A stretch of 29,956 bases of DNA, from positions 1 to 29,956 of the forward strand of contig JAFEAR010000012.1 of assembly GCA_018266335.1 (NCBI GenBank), written 5' to 3'. Shown one piece after another: positions 1 to 7,347 of this stretch. The position numbers and the translations under genes are program-made. This DNA is from Bdellovibrionales bacterium. Lineage in GTDB: Bacteria > Bdellovibrionota > UBA2428. Positions within the stretch are counted from its first letter, which is position 1. The number at the start of each line of letters is the position of its first letter. The notes under the pieces were generated by a model. It saw only the letters and a program-made list of their open reading frames with translations, was not told where the DNA came from and made no database searches.

Positions 1-240
1 GCGCCGCGTCAGCGCACTCGCTACATTCCTCGCGCAACTAAGCATGCGGTCTGGCGCAAGGCAGAGGGCAAGTGTGTGCGGTGTGGGTCTACGCACCGGC
101 TAAACTTCGATCACATCCAGCCCTTCGCCCTGGGCGGCGACTCCACGGCGGAGAACATTCAGCTCTTGTGCAGCTCGTGCAATCTTCGGCGTGGGATTCA
201 GTCCTTCGGCCTTCAGGTGATGCAGAGGAATGATAGCTAA
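1..240 (+). CDS. HNH endonuclease family protein, C-terminal part (5' end outside window)
   Basis: The frame is open from the first base and ends in TAA at 240, giving 79 visible residues. They contain a zinc-type C-x2-C pair (CVRC), the HNH core (FDHIQPFALGG), a conserved Asn (ENIQLL) and a second C-x2-C (CSSCN). This is the classic layout of the McrA/HNH nuclease fold. The preceding segment (RYIPRATKHAVWRK) is the usual lead-in to such domains. HNH domains cleave DNA using a single metal ion. Whether this is a free-standing nuclease or the tail of a larger protein cannot be seen. It converges on the ABC transporter gene with only a 2-base gap. Confidence 0.8.
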   Translation, partial: APRQRTRYIPRATKHAVWRKAEGKCVRCGSTHRLNFDHIQPFALGGDSTAENIQLLCSSCNLRRGIQSFGLQVMQRNDS

Positions 241-242
241 AC

Positions 243-2039
243 TCAAACCGTAACGGTGGCTTCGCTCTGTGCGCGGCGACTCTCGTGGATGAGTTGGGCG
301 TAGTAACCGCCGAGGGCGACGAGTTTTTCGTGCGAGCCTTCCTCGAGAATGGCTCCGTCTTTAAAGACCAGAATTCGGTCGCAGGCCTCGAGGGTGCTTA
401 GGCGGTGAGCGATCATAAGGCAGGTGCGGCCGTTCATGACTGAGAGCACGGCGTTTTGGAGGAGTTCTTCGTGGGCTTCGTCTACGTTTGCTGTGGCTTC
501 ATCCAGTATAAGGAGCGACGGATTGCGAATTAGGGTGCGGGTAAGGGCCACGAGTTGGCGTTCGCCTGCACTGAGATTGGCGCCTTGGTCCAAAATCTCG
601 GAATCGAGCGTGAGTGCGCGCGATTCCATCAGCTCGCCGAGGCCGGTGCGGTGGCAGGCCTCGGCAATGTCCGAGCGCGAAACCGGCGCTCCGAAGGCTA
701 AGTTGTCGATGAGAGAGCCGCGAAAGATCGTAACGTCCTGGTTTACGAATCCAATGTGTAGGCGGAGGGCATCGCGCTGGTAATCGCGCACGGATTTCCC
801 ATCTACGAGGATATCGCCCCGTTGGAATTCGTAGAGGCGCGAAATGAGCGCGGCCGTGGTGCTCTTTCCGCTGCCCGTGCGGCCCACTAGTCCAATCTTC
901 TCGCCGGCGCGCACATGAAAGCTCACATCGCGCAGCACGGGCTGCTCGGGATTGTAGGCCATGGTGACGTGACGAAATTCGATTTCGCCGTCGACGTGTT
1001 TCGGTGCGAGCGTGCCATCGGGGCCGAGCGCCGTGGCTTCGGTGGGCGTGTCTAAGAAGCGACCCACGCGCTCGGCACTGGTGAAGGCGGCCTGAATGGT
1101 TTGAATTTCGTGGGCAATGATCGTCACCGGACTCGACAAGCGCTCGGTGAAGCGCAGGAAGGCCACGAAGACCCCGAGGGGTAAGGCACCGGACATCACG
1201 CTCACTCCGCCGAAGTACAGCAGAATAATGCGCGGCACGGCGCATAGGAGTTGCACGATGGGACGTACGAGCGAGTTGATGACGTTAATTTTTATGGCCG
1301 ACTCTAAATGGTGGCCAATCACATCGTCGAATAGGTGTGAAGACCAACTTTCGGCACCGAAGTAGCGAATGACCGGAATGCCACTCAACAACTCGGAGAG
1401 TTTAGCGTTGATAGCACTGTTGCGCCGCGAGAACTCACGGTTCCAGTGACGCACGGACTTGCGGCTGAGCCAGGTGACCAAAACTGCGGGCAGCATGGAA
1501 GCCATGATGATCAAACCAATGCGTAAATCGGTGGCCATCATGGCCGCCAGCACGATCGCGATGTTTAAAAATGCGTTCATGATGCGCGCCAGTGTTCCGC
1601 CAAAAAAATCTTCTAAACCTTCTACGTCGTAGGTGAGGCGTGTGACCGTGCGACCTAGGGGTTGCTGGTCGAAGTAGCTCATCGGAAGCTGGTTGAGGTG
1701 CGTAAATAAACGGCGACGAATCAGCAGCAGCGAAGCGTTGGCGGCTTCGGCCATCATGAGTCGTCCGTAGTAGGAGGCCGCTACGGACACGAGCTCCAGT
1801 GCCAACACCAGAAGGCCCAGGCGCACCGCAAGGTCGTGGTTGCGCATGACGAGACCCTGCTGCACGAATTTGCCTAAATACGACGCCGCCGAAACGCCCG
1901 CGTAACCAGCGGCGATCAGAATCGCGACGGAAAGTCCCAGCTTAAACCAGTACGGGCGTGCATGTTTCAGGATGCGCGCAAAGGAGCGGATGTCTGCGCC
2001 CGAGCGATCGTTTTCGGCGGGTTCCGGTGCGATGCTCAT
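243..2039 (-). CDS. ABC exporter half-transporter, permease-ATPase fusion (catalytically competent subunit)
   Basis: A 598-residue protein with an N-terminal six-helix type I exporter membrane domain (about residues 20-320) and a C-terminal nucleotide-binding domain. The ATPase shows Walker A (GRTGSGKST), a non-canonical signature (LSAGE instead of LSGGQ), Walker B with the catalytic Glu (LLILDEAT) and the switch His (IAHRLST). I chose the ATG at 2039 because it forms an ATGA overlap with the stop of the upstream gene; the frame extends further 5' but that part is inside the upstream gene. Together with that gene it should form a heterodimeric multidrug or lipid exporter of the MdlAB/BmrCD/TM287-288 kind. 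The substrate cannot be told from sequence. Confidence 0.93.
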   Translation of the reverse strand: MSIAPEPAENDRSGADIRSFARILKHARPYWFKLGLSVAILIAAGYAGVSAASYLGKFVQQGLVMRNHDLAVRLGLLVLALELVSVAASYYGRLMMAEAANASLLLIRRRLFTHLNQLPMSYFDQQPLGRTVTRLTYDVEGLEDFFGGTLARIMNAFLNIAIVLAAMMATDLRIGLIIMASMLPAVLVTWLSRKSVRHWNREFSRRNSAINAKLSELLSGIPVIRYFGAESWSSHLFDDVIGHHLESAIKINVINSLVRPIVQLLCAVPRIILLYFGGVSVMSGALPLGVFVAFLRFTERLSSPVTIIAHEIQTIQAAFTSAERVGRFLDTPTEATALGPDGTLAPKHVDGEIEFRHVTMAYNPEQPVLRDVSFHVRAGEKIGLVGRTGSGKSTTAALISRLYEFQRGDILVDGKSVRDYQRDALRLHIGFVNQDVTIFRGSLIDNLAFGAPVSRSDIAEACHRTGLGELMESRALTLDSEILDQGANLSAGERQLVALTRTLIRNPSLLILDEATANVDEAHEELLQNAVLSVMNGRTCLMIAHRLSTLEACDRILVFKDGAILEEGSHEKLVALGGYYAQLIHESRRAQSEATVTV

Positions 2040-3715
2040 GTTCCCAGCTCCAGCAAATCGGTGCAGTGCCGTAATGTGGATGCACGGTGAGCCACCCAAA
2101 CGAGCGTGGCGTGCTGCAGCTCACGATCCAGAGCGCGGAGGATGCGCTCTTCGGTAACCGTGTCTACGGCACTCAGGCAATCGTCCAGTAACAGAACTTG
2201 GGGCTTGCGGGCGAGGGCGCGGGCCAGTGTGAGGCGTTGCTTTTGCCCGCCCGAGAGATTGACGCCCCATTCGCCGAGTTTCGTGTTGAGTTGGTCGGGC
2301 AACTCCGCGATGTCTTCGCGCACTCCGGCCACGTCGAGCCAGTGCCAAATTTCATCGTCCGTCAGTTGGCGGTCGAGCGCCATATTGCTACGGACCGTGT
2401 CGCCAAAGAGGAAGGGTCGCTGGGGGACTACGGAAATTTGCCTGCGCATTTCCGCGTGCGAGAGCTCGCGAATGTCGCGACCGTGAAAGAGCACCTGTCC
2501 CGTGAAGCCGCGTTGGAGTCCGCTGAGGATTTCGAGGAGCGTGGTTTTGCCGGCCCCGATGGGTCCGGTCACGCCCAGGCGGCGCCCTGCGCGAAGTTCA
2601 AACGAAAGTTTCGAGAACACGTCGCGTTCGGCCCCGGGATAGCGAAAGGAAAGATCCTTCGCGGTGAGGATGACTTCTTGGGAAAGCGGCGTGGCTCCGC
2701 CGGCGCGTAAGCCGGAGGCTTCCGGTTGCGCGAGGGTGCGGGTGACGCGTTCGAAGCTGGCAAAGCCGCGCTGCCATTCGGAAATAATGCTCCCGAGTTC
2801 GAGCATCGGCGTTTGGATAATAAAAATATAGCTCTGCATGGCAATGAACTCGCCAATGGTTAGCGTGCCGGCGAGCACGCGACTCATGCCGAGTGCCAAG
2901 AGGGCAGCGAACGAAATCAGCGGTGCTACGCCCGTGACGGGAATGAAGGCGAGCGAAGTTTTGGCTACTTCAAAACGCTTGCCGCGGTATTCGTTGGCCG
3001 TTTCGCCGAGCTTTGCTTCCCAAAAACGGTGCGTGCCCGAAACGCGTTGCAGGCGCTGCGTGGCCACGGCTTGCGCCACCAGGTCTGTAAGTTTGGACAA
3101 CGCGCTTTGTGCCACCCGGTGCTGCGCAGCCTCGCGGCGCGAAATGCGATCAATCATAAAAGGCACGGCCGGCAAAATAGCGAGCGTAGCGAGGGTGAGT
3201 TTAGCGTCCACCGTGAGCATGGCGGCGACGGTGAGCGTAAGGAGAAAGAAAAAGTCCACCGTGCCCACAATCGTAAATCCGAACATGAAGCGCGCCAGCC
3301 CGATGTCGCTTGTGGCTACGTTCATGAGCTCGCCGGGAGTGAGATCCGTTTCGAGACGCTCGCGAGGAAAGAAGCGGGCGCGATTCCACAGCTGGGAGCG
3401 TAGCTTGGCCGCTACGTAGTGGGTTTGTTGGCCGAGTGTCTGTCGCCAAAAAATGCGGCCCATGAATTGGAGCGCAAGGAATCCGGCCATGGGCGCGAGG
3501 TAATGCAAAAAGCGTGCGCTGTTTTGCGAGAGCGCATCGACGGACCACTGAAAGTATTTAGGCAAAATCACATCGGCGATGTTCGTGAGCACGACCGAAA
3601 AAATTCCCAGCGCATACTCGCCGCGATGCTTGGCGAGATGATTCCACCAAATGCGATTCGGGCTCTCTCCTTCGAGAGCGCCGTCCAGAGTGACGGTGGG
3701 TTTTAGGAATTTCAT
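2036..3715 (-). CDS. ABC exporter half-transporter, permease-ATPase fusion (degenerate-site subunit)
   Basis: A 559-residue type I ABC exporter subunit when started at the ATG at 3715 (MKFLKP...). A TTG further upstream at 3787 would add 24 residues, and neither start has a convincing ribosome site. The membrane domain is followed by an ATPase with Walker A (GPIGAGKTT), a canonical signature (LSGGQKQR), a switch His (VAHRAST) and Walker B ending in Asp-Asp (LLLDDCLSAVD), so the catalytic Glu is replaced by Asp. This is the mark of the degenerate half in heterodimeric exporters. The TGA stop overlaps the ATG of the next gene by four bases, implying translational coupling and a fixed partner. 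Confidence 0.93.
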   Translation of the reverse strand: MKFLKPTVTLDGALEGESPNRIWWNHLAKHRGEYALGIFSVVLTNIADVILPKYFQWSVDALSQNSARFLHYLAPMAGFLALQFMGRIFWRQTLGQQTHYVAAKLRSQLWNRARFFPRERLETDLTPGELMNVATSDIGLARFMFGFTIVGTVDFFFLLTLTVAAMLTVDAKLTLATLAILPAVPFMIDRISRREAAQHRVAQSALSKLTDLVAQAVATQRLQRVSGTHRFWEAKLGETANEYRGKRFEVAKTSLAFIPVTGVAPLISFAALLALGMSRVLAGTLTIGEFIAMQSYIFIIQTPMLELGSIISEWQRGFASFERVTRTLAQPEASGLRAGGATPLSQEVILTAKDLSFRYPGAERDVFSKLSFELRAGRRLGVTGPIGAGKTTLLEILSGLQRGFTGQVLFHGRDIRELSHAEMRRQISVVPQRPFLFGDTVRSNMALDRQLTDDEIWHWLDVAGVREDIAELPDQLNTKLGEWGVNLSGGQKQRLTLARALARKPQVLLLDDCLSAVDTVTEERILRALDRELQHATLVWVAHRASTLRHCTDLLELGT

Positions 3716-3842
3716 GGGGGTCCGCAAATTTAATACGAAACGCTGCCATAAATCACGGCGCCGCGAGTCAAGCTCCCAGATTTGCAAAGACGTTAGCGCT
3801 TATGTATTCCAAGTGTGGGGACAATTTAGGGAGGGCATCCAA

Positions 3843-4325
3843 ATGAAGACGAAGCATTCGTCAACCCTTACGAGGTCTGCCGTGAGGCAGAAAGCTCCGG
3901 CGAAAGTCGTGAGCCGCGGGGAACTTGGCCTTACGAAGAAGCAACTCAAAGAGTTGCACGAGCGTCTGCTCGAGCTTCGCGCCGAGTTTCTCTCCAAGAT
4001 CAATGGCAAAGCAAGCACGTTCCAGGTTGGACTAGAAGCGGAGAGCCTTATCAAGGGCGACGACGCGGAAGTCGCCGAGAAGCAACGCGCCAGCAATGCC
4101 GCGCTACAAGAGCTGGACTTCCTCAAGAGTCGTCTGGCGCTCGTGCAACGTGCGATCTCCAAGATCGAACACGGTTGCTACGGAGTCTGCGAAGAGACCG
4201 AGGAAGAAATCGGCTACGAGCGTTTGTCGGTCGTGCCCTGGGCACGCTACTCGGTGCACGTGCAAGAATTGCGCGAGCGCCGGCAGCGGGAGTTCAAGGT
4301 GAGCCGTCTGCGTTCGGAAACTTGA
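3843..4325 (+). CDS. DksA/TraR-family protein lacking the zinc-finger cysteines
   Basis: A 160-residue protein. The ATG at 3843 follows an AGGGAGG ribosome site about 8 bases upstream; earlier starts in the frame overlap the divergent ABC gene and are disfavoured. DksA proteins bind the RNA polymerase secondary channel and, with ppGpp, tune initiation. Here a helical hairpin (about residues 30-108) carries an acidic tip, DDAEVA at 73-78, comparable to the D-x-x-D-x-A tip of E. coli DksA. The C-terminal globular part (CEETEEEIGYERL) aligns with the family zinc finger, but three of the four cysteine positions are Thr119, Ser137 and Val140; only Cys116 remains, with an extra Cys112. It is probably a zinc-independent DksA-like regulator. 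A divergent 127-base region separates it from the ABC operon. Confidence 0.82.
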   Translation: MKTKHSSTLTRSAVRQKAPAKVVSRGELGLTKKQLKELHERLLELRAEFLSKINGKASTFQVGLEAESLIKGDDAEVAEKQRASNAALQELDFLKSRLALVQRAISKIEHGCYGVCEETEEEIGYERLSVVPWARYSVHVQELRERRQREFKVSRLRSET

Positions 4326-4342
4326 TTCCTTAGCGCGCGATC

Positions 4343-5383
4343 TTATTTGGGCAGGTTGGACCGGTACGCATTTAGGATGCTGCCGGCCTCCTGCCGCGAG
4401 TAAAACAGCACGCGCTCCTTGAGGGCCTTGCGGCGCTCAAGCGCAAAGCGCAATTCGCGCAGTTTCTTGCTGCCCATTTGGCGGGCATGCACTTGGGCAA
4501 TTTCGTGACACATCCACCGTACGTGATTGCTGAGCGTTGCGTCCGCCTTGAAATCTTTCGTGACGAAGGCGACCGTGGAGAATGGCTGCACACCGTACGC
4601 GACGCCGCTCGACGTTAAGCACTTTGCTTCGGCGCTTTGATCTTTCGACGCCCGAAACACTTTGGCCGCCTTCAAAAAAGTTTCGCAACTTCCGGATAGC
4701 TGGCGGAACTCCGTCCACGAGCCATCACTCATGCGTGCTACGATGCGGGTGGGGTGGCTGAGGGCAGGATCGGCGGCAATGCGGCGCAATTCCGACACCG
4801 TAATTTTATTATCGAAGGCCTGATTAAATACGGCCGTTAGCTCGGGCGCTACGTCCTTCGCGGCGTTCGTCCAGAGCGCAGATTTTTCTGGCTGCGGATT
4901 TTTCACGCGCGGAGCAATGGCCACACCCCATGGATTTGCACCGGCGGGCTCGGGGCCATTGTCGAGCCACGCGAGCGTTTTGGTGTAGCTATCCAAACAT
5001 GCGCCCTCTTTAAATCCCTTCAGGCTTTGTTCGTCGGCGAGCACGACGGCCATGCTCTCCATGCGAATGAGGTCGAGCCACCAGGGGCCTTCGCCGGCGC
5101 TCTCGATGCCTTCGATTTGCGGATTGCCCTGCACGTATTCGACGCGCAGCGGGTGGAAATCGTTGTGAATCAAAATATTGCTGGCGAGCTTAAGGCTGCC
5201 ATCGCCCGCCGCCATTTTGGTAATGGCTTCGCGCCGAGCCGCAGAATCTTTCACGGAGTGTTGGAACGGAGCAAAGATGGGTTCGTTTTCTACGCCCTGC
5301 GTGGTGGCCTTGCGCGGCGCGCTCGAACAAGCTGCGGCAAAGAAAAATAAAGTCGAGAGTCGAAGTTGAGTATTCCTATTCAT
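4343..5383 (-). CDS. Predicted lipoprotein of unknown function
   Basis: A 346-residue protein that I do not recognise. Its N-terminus is a lipoprotein signal: a short polar and basic start, the hydrophobic stretch LSTLFFFAAAC and a lipobox-like AAAC with the cysteine at residue 19, followed by Ser-Ser (so probably not inner-membrane retained by the E. coli +2 Asp rule). The mature part has no obvious transmembrane segment, and its C-terminus is rich in Arg/Lys/Glu and probably helical. The gene converges on the DksA-like gene and diverges from the histone gene across a 161-base region that holds a palindrome. Confidence 0.75.
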   Translation of the reverse strand: MNRNTQLRLSTLFFFAAACSSAPRKATTQGVENEPIFAPFQHSVKDSAARREAITKMAAGDGSLKLASNILIHNDFHPLRVEYVQGNPQIEGIESAGEGPWWLDLIRMESMAVVLADEQSLKGFKEGACLDSYTKTLAWLDNGPEPAGANPWGVAIAPRVKNPQPEKSALWTNAAKDVAPELTAVFNQAFDNKITVSELRRIAADPALSHPTRIVARMSDGSWTEFRQLSGSCETFLKAAKVFRASKDQSAEAKCLTSSGVAYGVQPFSTVAFVTKDFKADATLSNHVRWMCHEIAQVHARQMGSKKLRELRFALERRKALKERVLFYSRQEAGSILNAYRSNLPK

Positions 5384-5418
5384 GCCAACAGGTTAGCTCT
5401 ATTTGGGATGGAAGGTAT

Positions 5419-5433
5419 AGACACCGTGTGTCT
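5419..5433. promoter_or_regulatory. Palindrome AGACAC-cgt-GTGTCT, possible operator
   Basis: A perfect inverted repeat with 6-base arms and a 3-base centre. It lies in the divergent region between the lipoprotein gene (start 5383, -) and the histone gene (start 5545, +). It is 36 bases upstream of the lipoprotein start and about 110 bases upstream of the histone start. Similar TGTCT/AGACA half-sites recur near 7355-7381. Function is inferred only from symmetry and position. Confidence 0.35.
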
Positions 5434-5462
5434 GTAAAATTTTCCGCAAAAATTCATGACAC

Positions 5463-5491
5463 TTGGTCCAAAATCAAAAATTTCTGATAGT
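5463..5491 (+). promoter_or_regulatory. Candidate sigma-70-type promoter for the histone gene
   Basis: TTGGTC (5463-5468) and GATAGT (5486-5491) are separated by 17 bases in an AT-rich stretch. The matches to TTGACA and TATAAT are only partial (3/6 and 4/6). The predicted transcription start is about 50 bases before the histone ATG. Confidence 0.3.
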
Positions 5492-5544
5492 TTCAAAAGT
5501 CGGTTTTAAATTCACCAACACTCAATGCGGGATAAGGAAAGAAT

Positions 5545-5745
5545 ATGGCTGATGAAATTCTGGTTGTAGCGAGCAAAGTTAAGTCGTTCATCAAAGAAAA
5601 AGGTGAATGCAACACTTCGGCGGAAACGATCGAAGCGATCTCGAAAGTTGTCGAGAAAGTTTTGTCGTCCGCGATTCAAAGCGCAAAGTCCGACGGTCGT
5701 AAGACCGTTATGGCCCGCGACGTTAGTCCGGATGCTGGCCACTAA
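5545..5745 (+). CDS. Bacterial histone-fold protein (Bd0055/HBb-like)
   Basis: A 66-residue protein with a good ribosome site (AAGGAAAG) before the ATG. It consists almost only of a histone fold: helix 1 (about 5-18, ILVVASKVKSFIKE), a loop, a long helix 2 (about 25-49), loop 2 with Arg52-Lys53-Thr54, and a short helix 3 (VMARDV). The segment DGRKTVMARDV closely resembles the AGRKTIKAEDI end of archaeal histones, including the loop-2 Arg/Thr pair and the helix-3 Asp that pairs with the Arg. Bdellovibrio bacteriovorus has a protein of this type (Bd0055, HBb) that is an abundant, DNA-binding nucleoid component; the same role is inferred here. The gene stands alone, with a strong intrinsic terminator just after it. 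Its base composition is visibly less GC-rich than the surrounding metabolic genes. Confidence 0.88.
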   Translation: MADEILVVASKVKSFIKEKGECNTSAETIEAISKVVEKVLSSAIQSAKSDGRKTVMARDVSPDAGH

Positions 5746-6532
5746 GAACATTCTTAGTTGTCCACTCAAGGCCGCAACCAGACTTAAGCAAGTCCTGGTT
5801 GGCGGCCTTTTTATTATGGCCCTCGCGCCCTGCGTGAGTCGGGCCCAGATCTTCGTTATTTTTCCGGAGCGCCAACAGGAGCGTAAATCCGCTCGGTGGT
5901 CCTTGTCGGAATGGATGAAGACCAAAAAAGAAATCGCTTTTCAGAACATGTGGCTCGATCACCACACCAATAAAATTCCGGGCGATTTAACTTATGGTCT
6001 AGATGTGCGGCCGGGCCGCATGGGGCACGAACTAGATGCCTACTTATTTTCGCTGGGACTCCATGCACGCTACGAGCGCGGCATTTCGCTGTCCCGGAGC
6101 GTAGCCAACGGCAATTTGAACGAAAAGAATCAGGCCGGCGAACTCGGTCTGCAAATTCGTTTGGCCGGCGGCAACATTCAAAACACGAACCTTATTTTTC
6201 GGGCGAGCTACGAATACAATCATCTTTATGGGCTGGGCGCTTTGTCTGGCGCCTACGGCGGTTATTCGCTCGGACCCGAGTTACAAGTCTACTTAGCTCC
6301 CTGGCTCGGTCTGCGTGGCGAGTGGCGCTACCGTTTTAATCAGAAGAGCATCACTCAACGCGGCGGCACGCTGAATGGCAACGGCTGGTTCGCCGTGGGC
6401 TTCCTGGAGATGGGATCGCTGCGTTTCGAAGGCGGCTGGACAAGTCGCAAGTGGAACCTCAGCGATAGCTCCGGCAATGCTACCGCGTTTGACGACGGAA
6501 CTTGGGTTGGCAGAGCCCGGTTGTTTTTCTAG
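5732..6532 (+). CDS. Putative outer-membrane beta-barrel protein, unknown function
   Basis: A 266-residue protein if the ATG at 5732 is used. That start overlaps the last 14 bases of the histone gene in another frame and gives a full signal peptide (basic region with several Lys and an Arg, hydrophobic VLVGGLFIMALAP, cleavage near SRA-Q). The next ATG at 5816 would remove the signal peptide, so 5732 is preferred although it has no clear ribosome site. The mature part alternates hydrophobic and polar residues with many Gly/Tyr/Trp/Arg (RASYEYNHLYGLG, WLGLRGEWRYRF) and ends in Leu-Phe-Phe, typical of outer-membrane barrels that need a C-terminal aromatic residue. The histone terminator lies inside its signal-peptide codons. 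Confidence 0.7.
   Translation: MLATKNILSCPLKAATRLKQVLVGGLFIMALAPCVSRAQIFVIFPERQQERKSARWSLSEWMKTKKEIAFQNMWLDHHTNKIPGDLTYGLDVRPGRMGHELDAYLFSLGLHARYERGISLSRSVANGNLNEKNQAGELGLQIRLAGGNIQNTNLIFRASYEYNHLYGLGALSGAYGGYSLGPELQVYLAPWLGLRGEWRYRFNQKSITQRGGTLNGNGWFAVGFLEMGSLRFEGGWTSRKWNLSDSSGNATAFDDGTWVGRARLFF
5768..5812 (+). terminator. Strong intrinsic terminator of the histone gene
   Basis: Left arm 5768-5785 (AAGGCCGCAACCAGACTT), loop AAGC 5786-5789, right arm 5790-5809. The arms pair along the full length except for two single-base bulges on the right side, and T5 (5808-5812) follows. It starts 22 bases after the histone stop codon. It also lies within the reading frame of the next gene. Confidence 0.88.
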
Positions 6533-6649
6533 CACTCGCGTGGCTGGCGAGGGCGGCAACTCAACTTGATGTTTTACAATTTACGGCAATCGTCAAATAT
6601 TTCGTCGTTCACCGGTGCGCAATGTGTGCGGATGCAGGCACTATTAAGT

Positions 6650-6666
6650 CTGGCACGTGTTTTGTA
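6650..6666 (+). promoter_or_regulatory. Sigma-54 (RpoN)-type promoter for the exported protein at 6715
   Basis: CTGGCACGTGTTTTGTA matches the YTGGCACGRNNNTTGCW consensus at 15 of 17 positions with correct -24/-12 spacing. The mismatches are T for R, and T for C in the -12 GC. The predicted start is about 6677, roughly 40 bases before the ATG. An overlapping sigma-70 reading (TTGTAT 6662-6667, 17 bases, TATTAT 6685-6690) is a weaker alternative. Confidence 0.5.
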
Positions 6667-6714
6667 TCTAACTCCTGTGTAACTTATTATTTTATACGAA
6701 GGGGGATTTAAAAA

Positions 6715-7263
6715 ATGAACAAGATTACGAAACTAGCAATGGCCGTATGCATGGCAACTTCCGTTGGTGCTTGGGCTGAACAATGGGTTGAGGTCAAAAG
6801 GGATGACCGGTTGCTCAAATATATGGATGGTTCCACGGGTAAGGAAGCCACCATTAACTTTAGGGCTGTCGGCGGTCCAGGAAACGAGGGTTATGTGACC
6901 GCAGCGGGCGCTGACTGCTTGACTGAAGTATCTTCGACAATCGCCAACTTGATTCGCAAGGATCCGGCAGTTCGCGTTGACCTACAGGTTTTGCGCCGCT
7001 TGCGTAGTGTTAATACCATCGAAGTGCATCATCAAAAGGGATACAGTGAAGATTTTTTGAGTGGTAGCACTATCCTTGTGACCTATGATGTGAACAGTAA
7101 CGGTTGCGACATGATGGATGCAGCGCAGATTAAGCAAAAATTACATGCTTATGCTGTTGATGCTTTGGAAAGGGAACAAAAAGCGAGAAAGCTCGATAAA
7201 AAACTCGACGCAATCTGCGAAGGCGATGCTTGCGAGGCGCCCGAGGCCGAAGCTCGTCACTGA
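6715..7263 (+). CDS. Exported protein of unknown function
   Basis: A 182-residue protein with a ribosome site (AAGGGGGA, 6699-6706) well placed before the ATG. A Sec signal peptide is clear: MNKITK, then a hydrophobic core, with cleavage near AWA-E (residue 21). The mature part is mixed alpha/beta. Its C-terminus is strongly charged and likely helical (DALEREQKARKLDKKLDAI), ending in an acidic tail with two cysteines (CEGDAC). I recognise no family. It forms its own transcription unit, with a sigma-54-type promoter upstream and a perfect terminator downstream. Its codons are less GC-rich than those of neighbouring metabolic genes, as in the histone gene. The location is inferred to be periplasmic or extracellular. 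Confidence 0.8.
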   Translation: MNKITKLAMAVCMATSVGAWAEQWVEVKRDDRLLKYMDGSTGKEATINFRAVGGPGNEGYVTAAGADCLTEVSSTIANLIRKDPAVRVDLQVLRRLRSVNTIEVHHQKGYSEDFLSGSTILVTYDVNSNGCDMMDAAQIKQKLHAYAVDALEREQKARKLDKKLDAICEGDACEAPEAEARH

Positions 7264-7290
7264 TTCCGAAGTACTTAGTTAGAGATATAG

Positions 7291-7327
7291 AGCGGGCGCT
7301 CTCCGTGTGGAGGGCGCCCGCTTTTGT
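7291..7327 (+). terminator. Intrinsic terminator after the exported-protein gene
   Basis: A 14-base stem, AGCGGGCGCTCTCC (7291-7304), with loop GTGT and right arm 7309-7322, contains one wobble pair and is followed by the T-rich run TTTTGTTTG. It begins 27 bases after the stop codon. Confidence 0.88.
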
Positions 7328-7347
7328 TTGCCTTGCGCAGGCCACTA

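Noticed and set aside
3782..3810. Promoter for the DksA-like gene (TTGCAA, 17 bases, TATTCC)
   Set aside because: The -10 matches only three of six bases; too weak to list as a feature.
6570..6680. 36-codon plus-strand frame (ATG 6570) before the exported-protein gene
   Set aside because: It has no ribosome site and its end runs through the sigma-54-like promoter.
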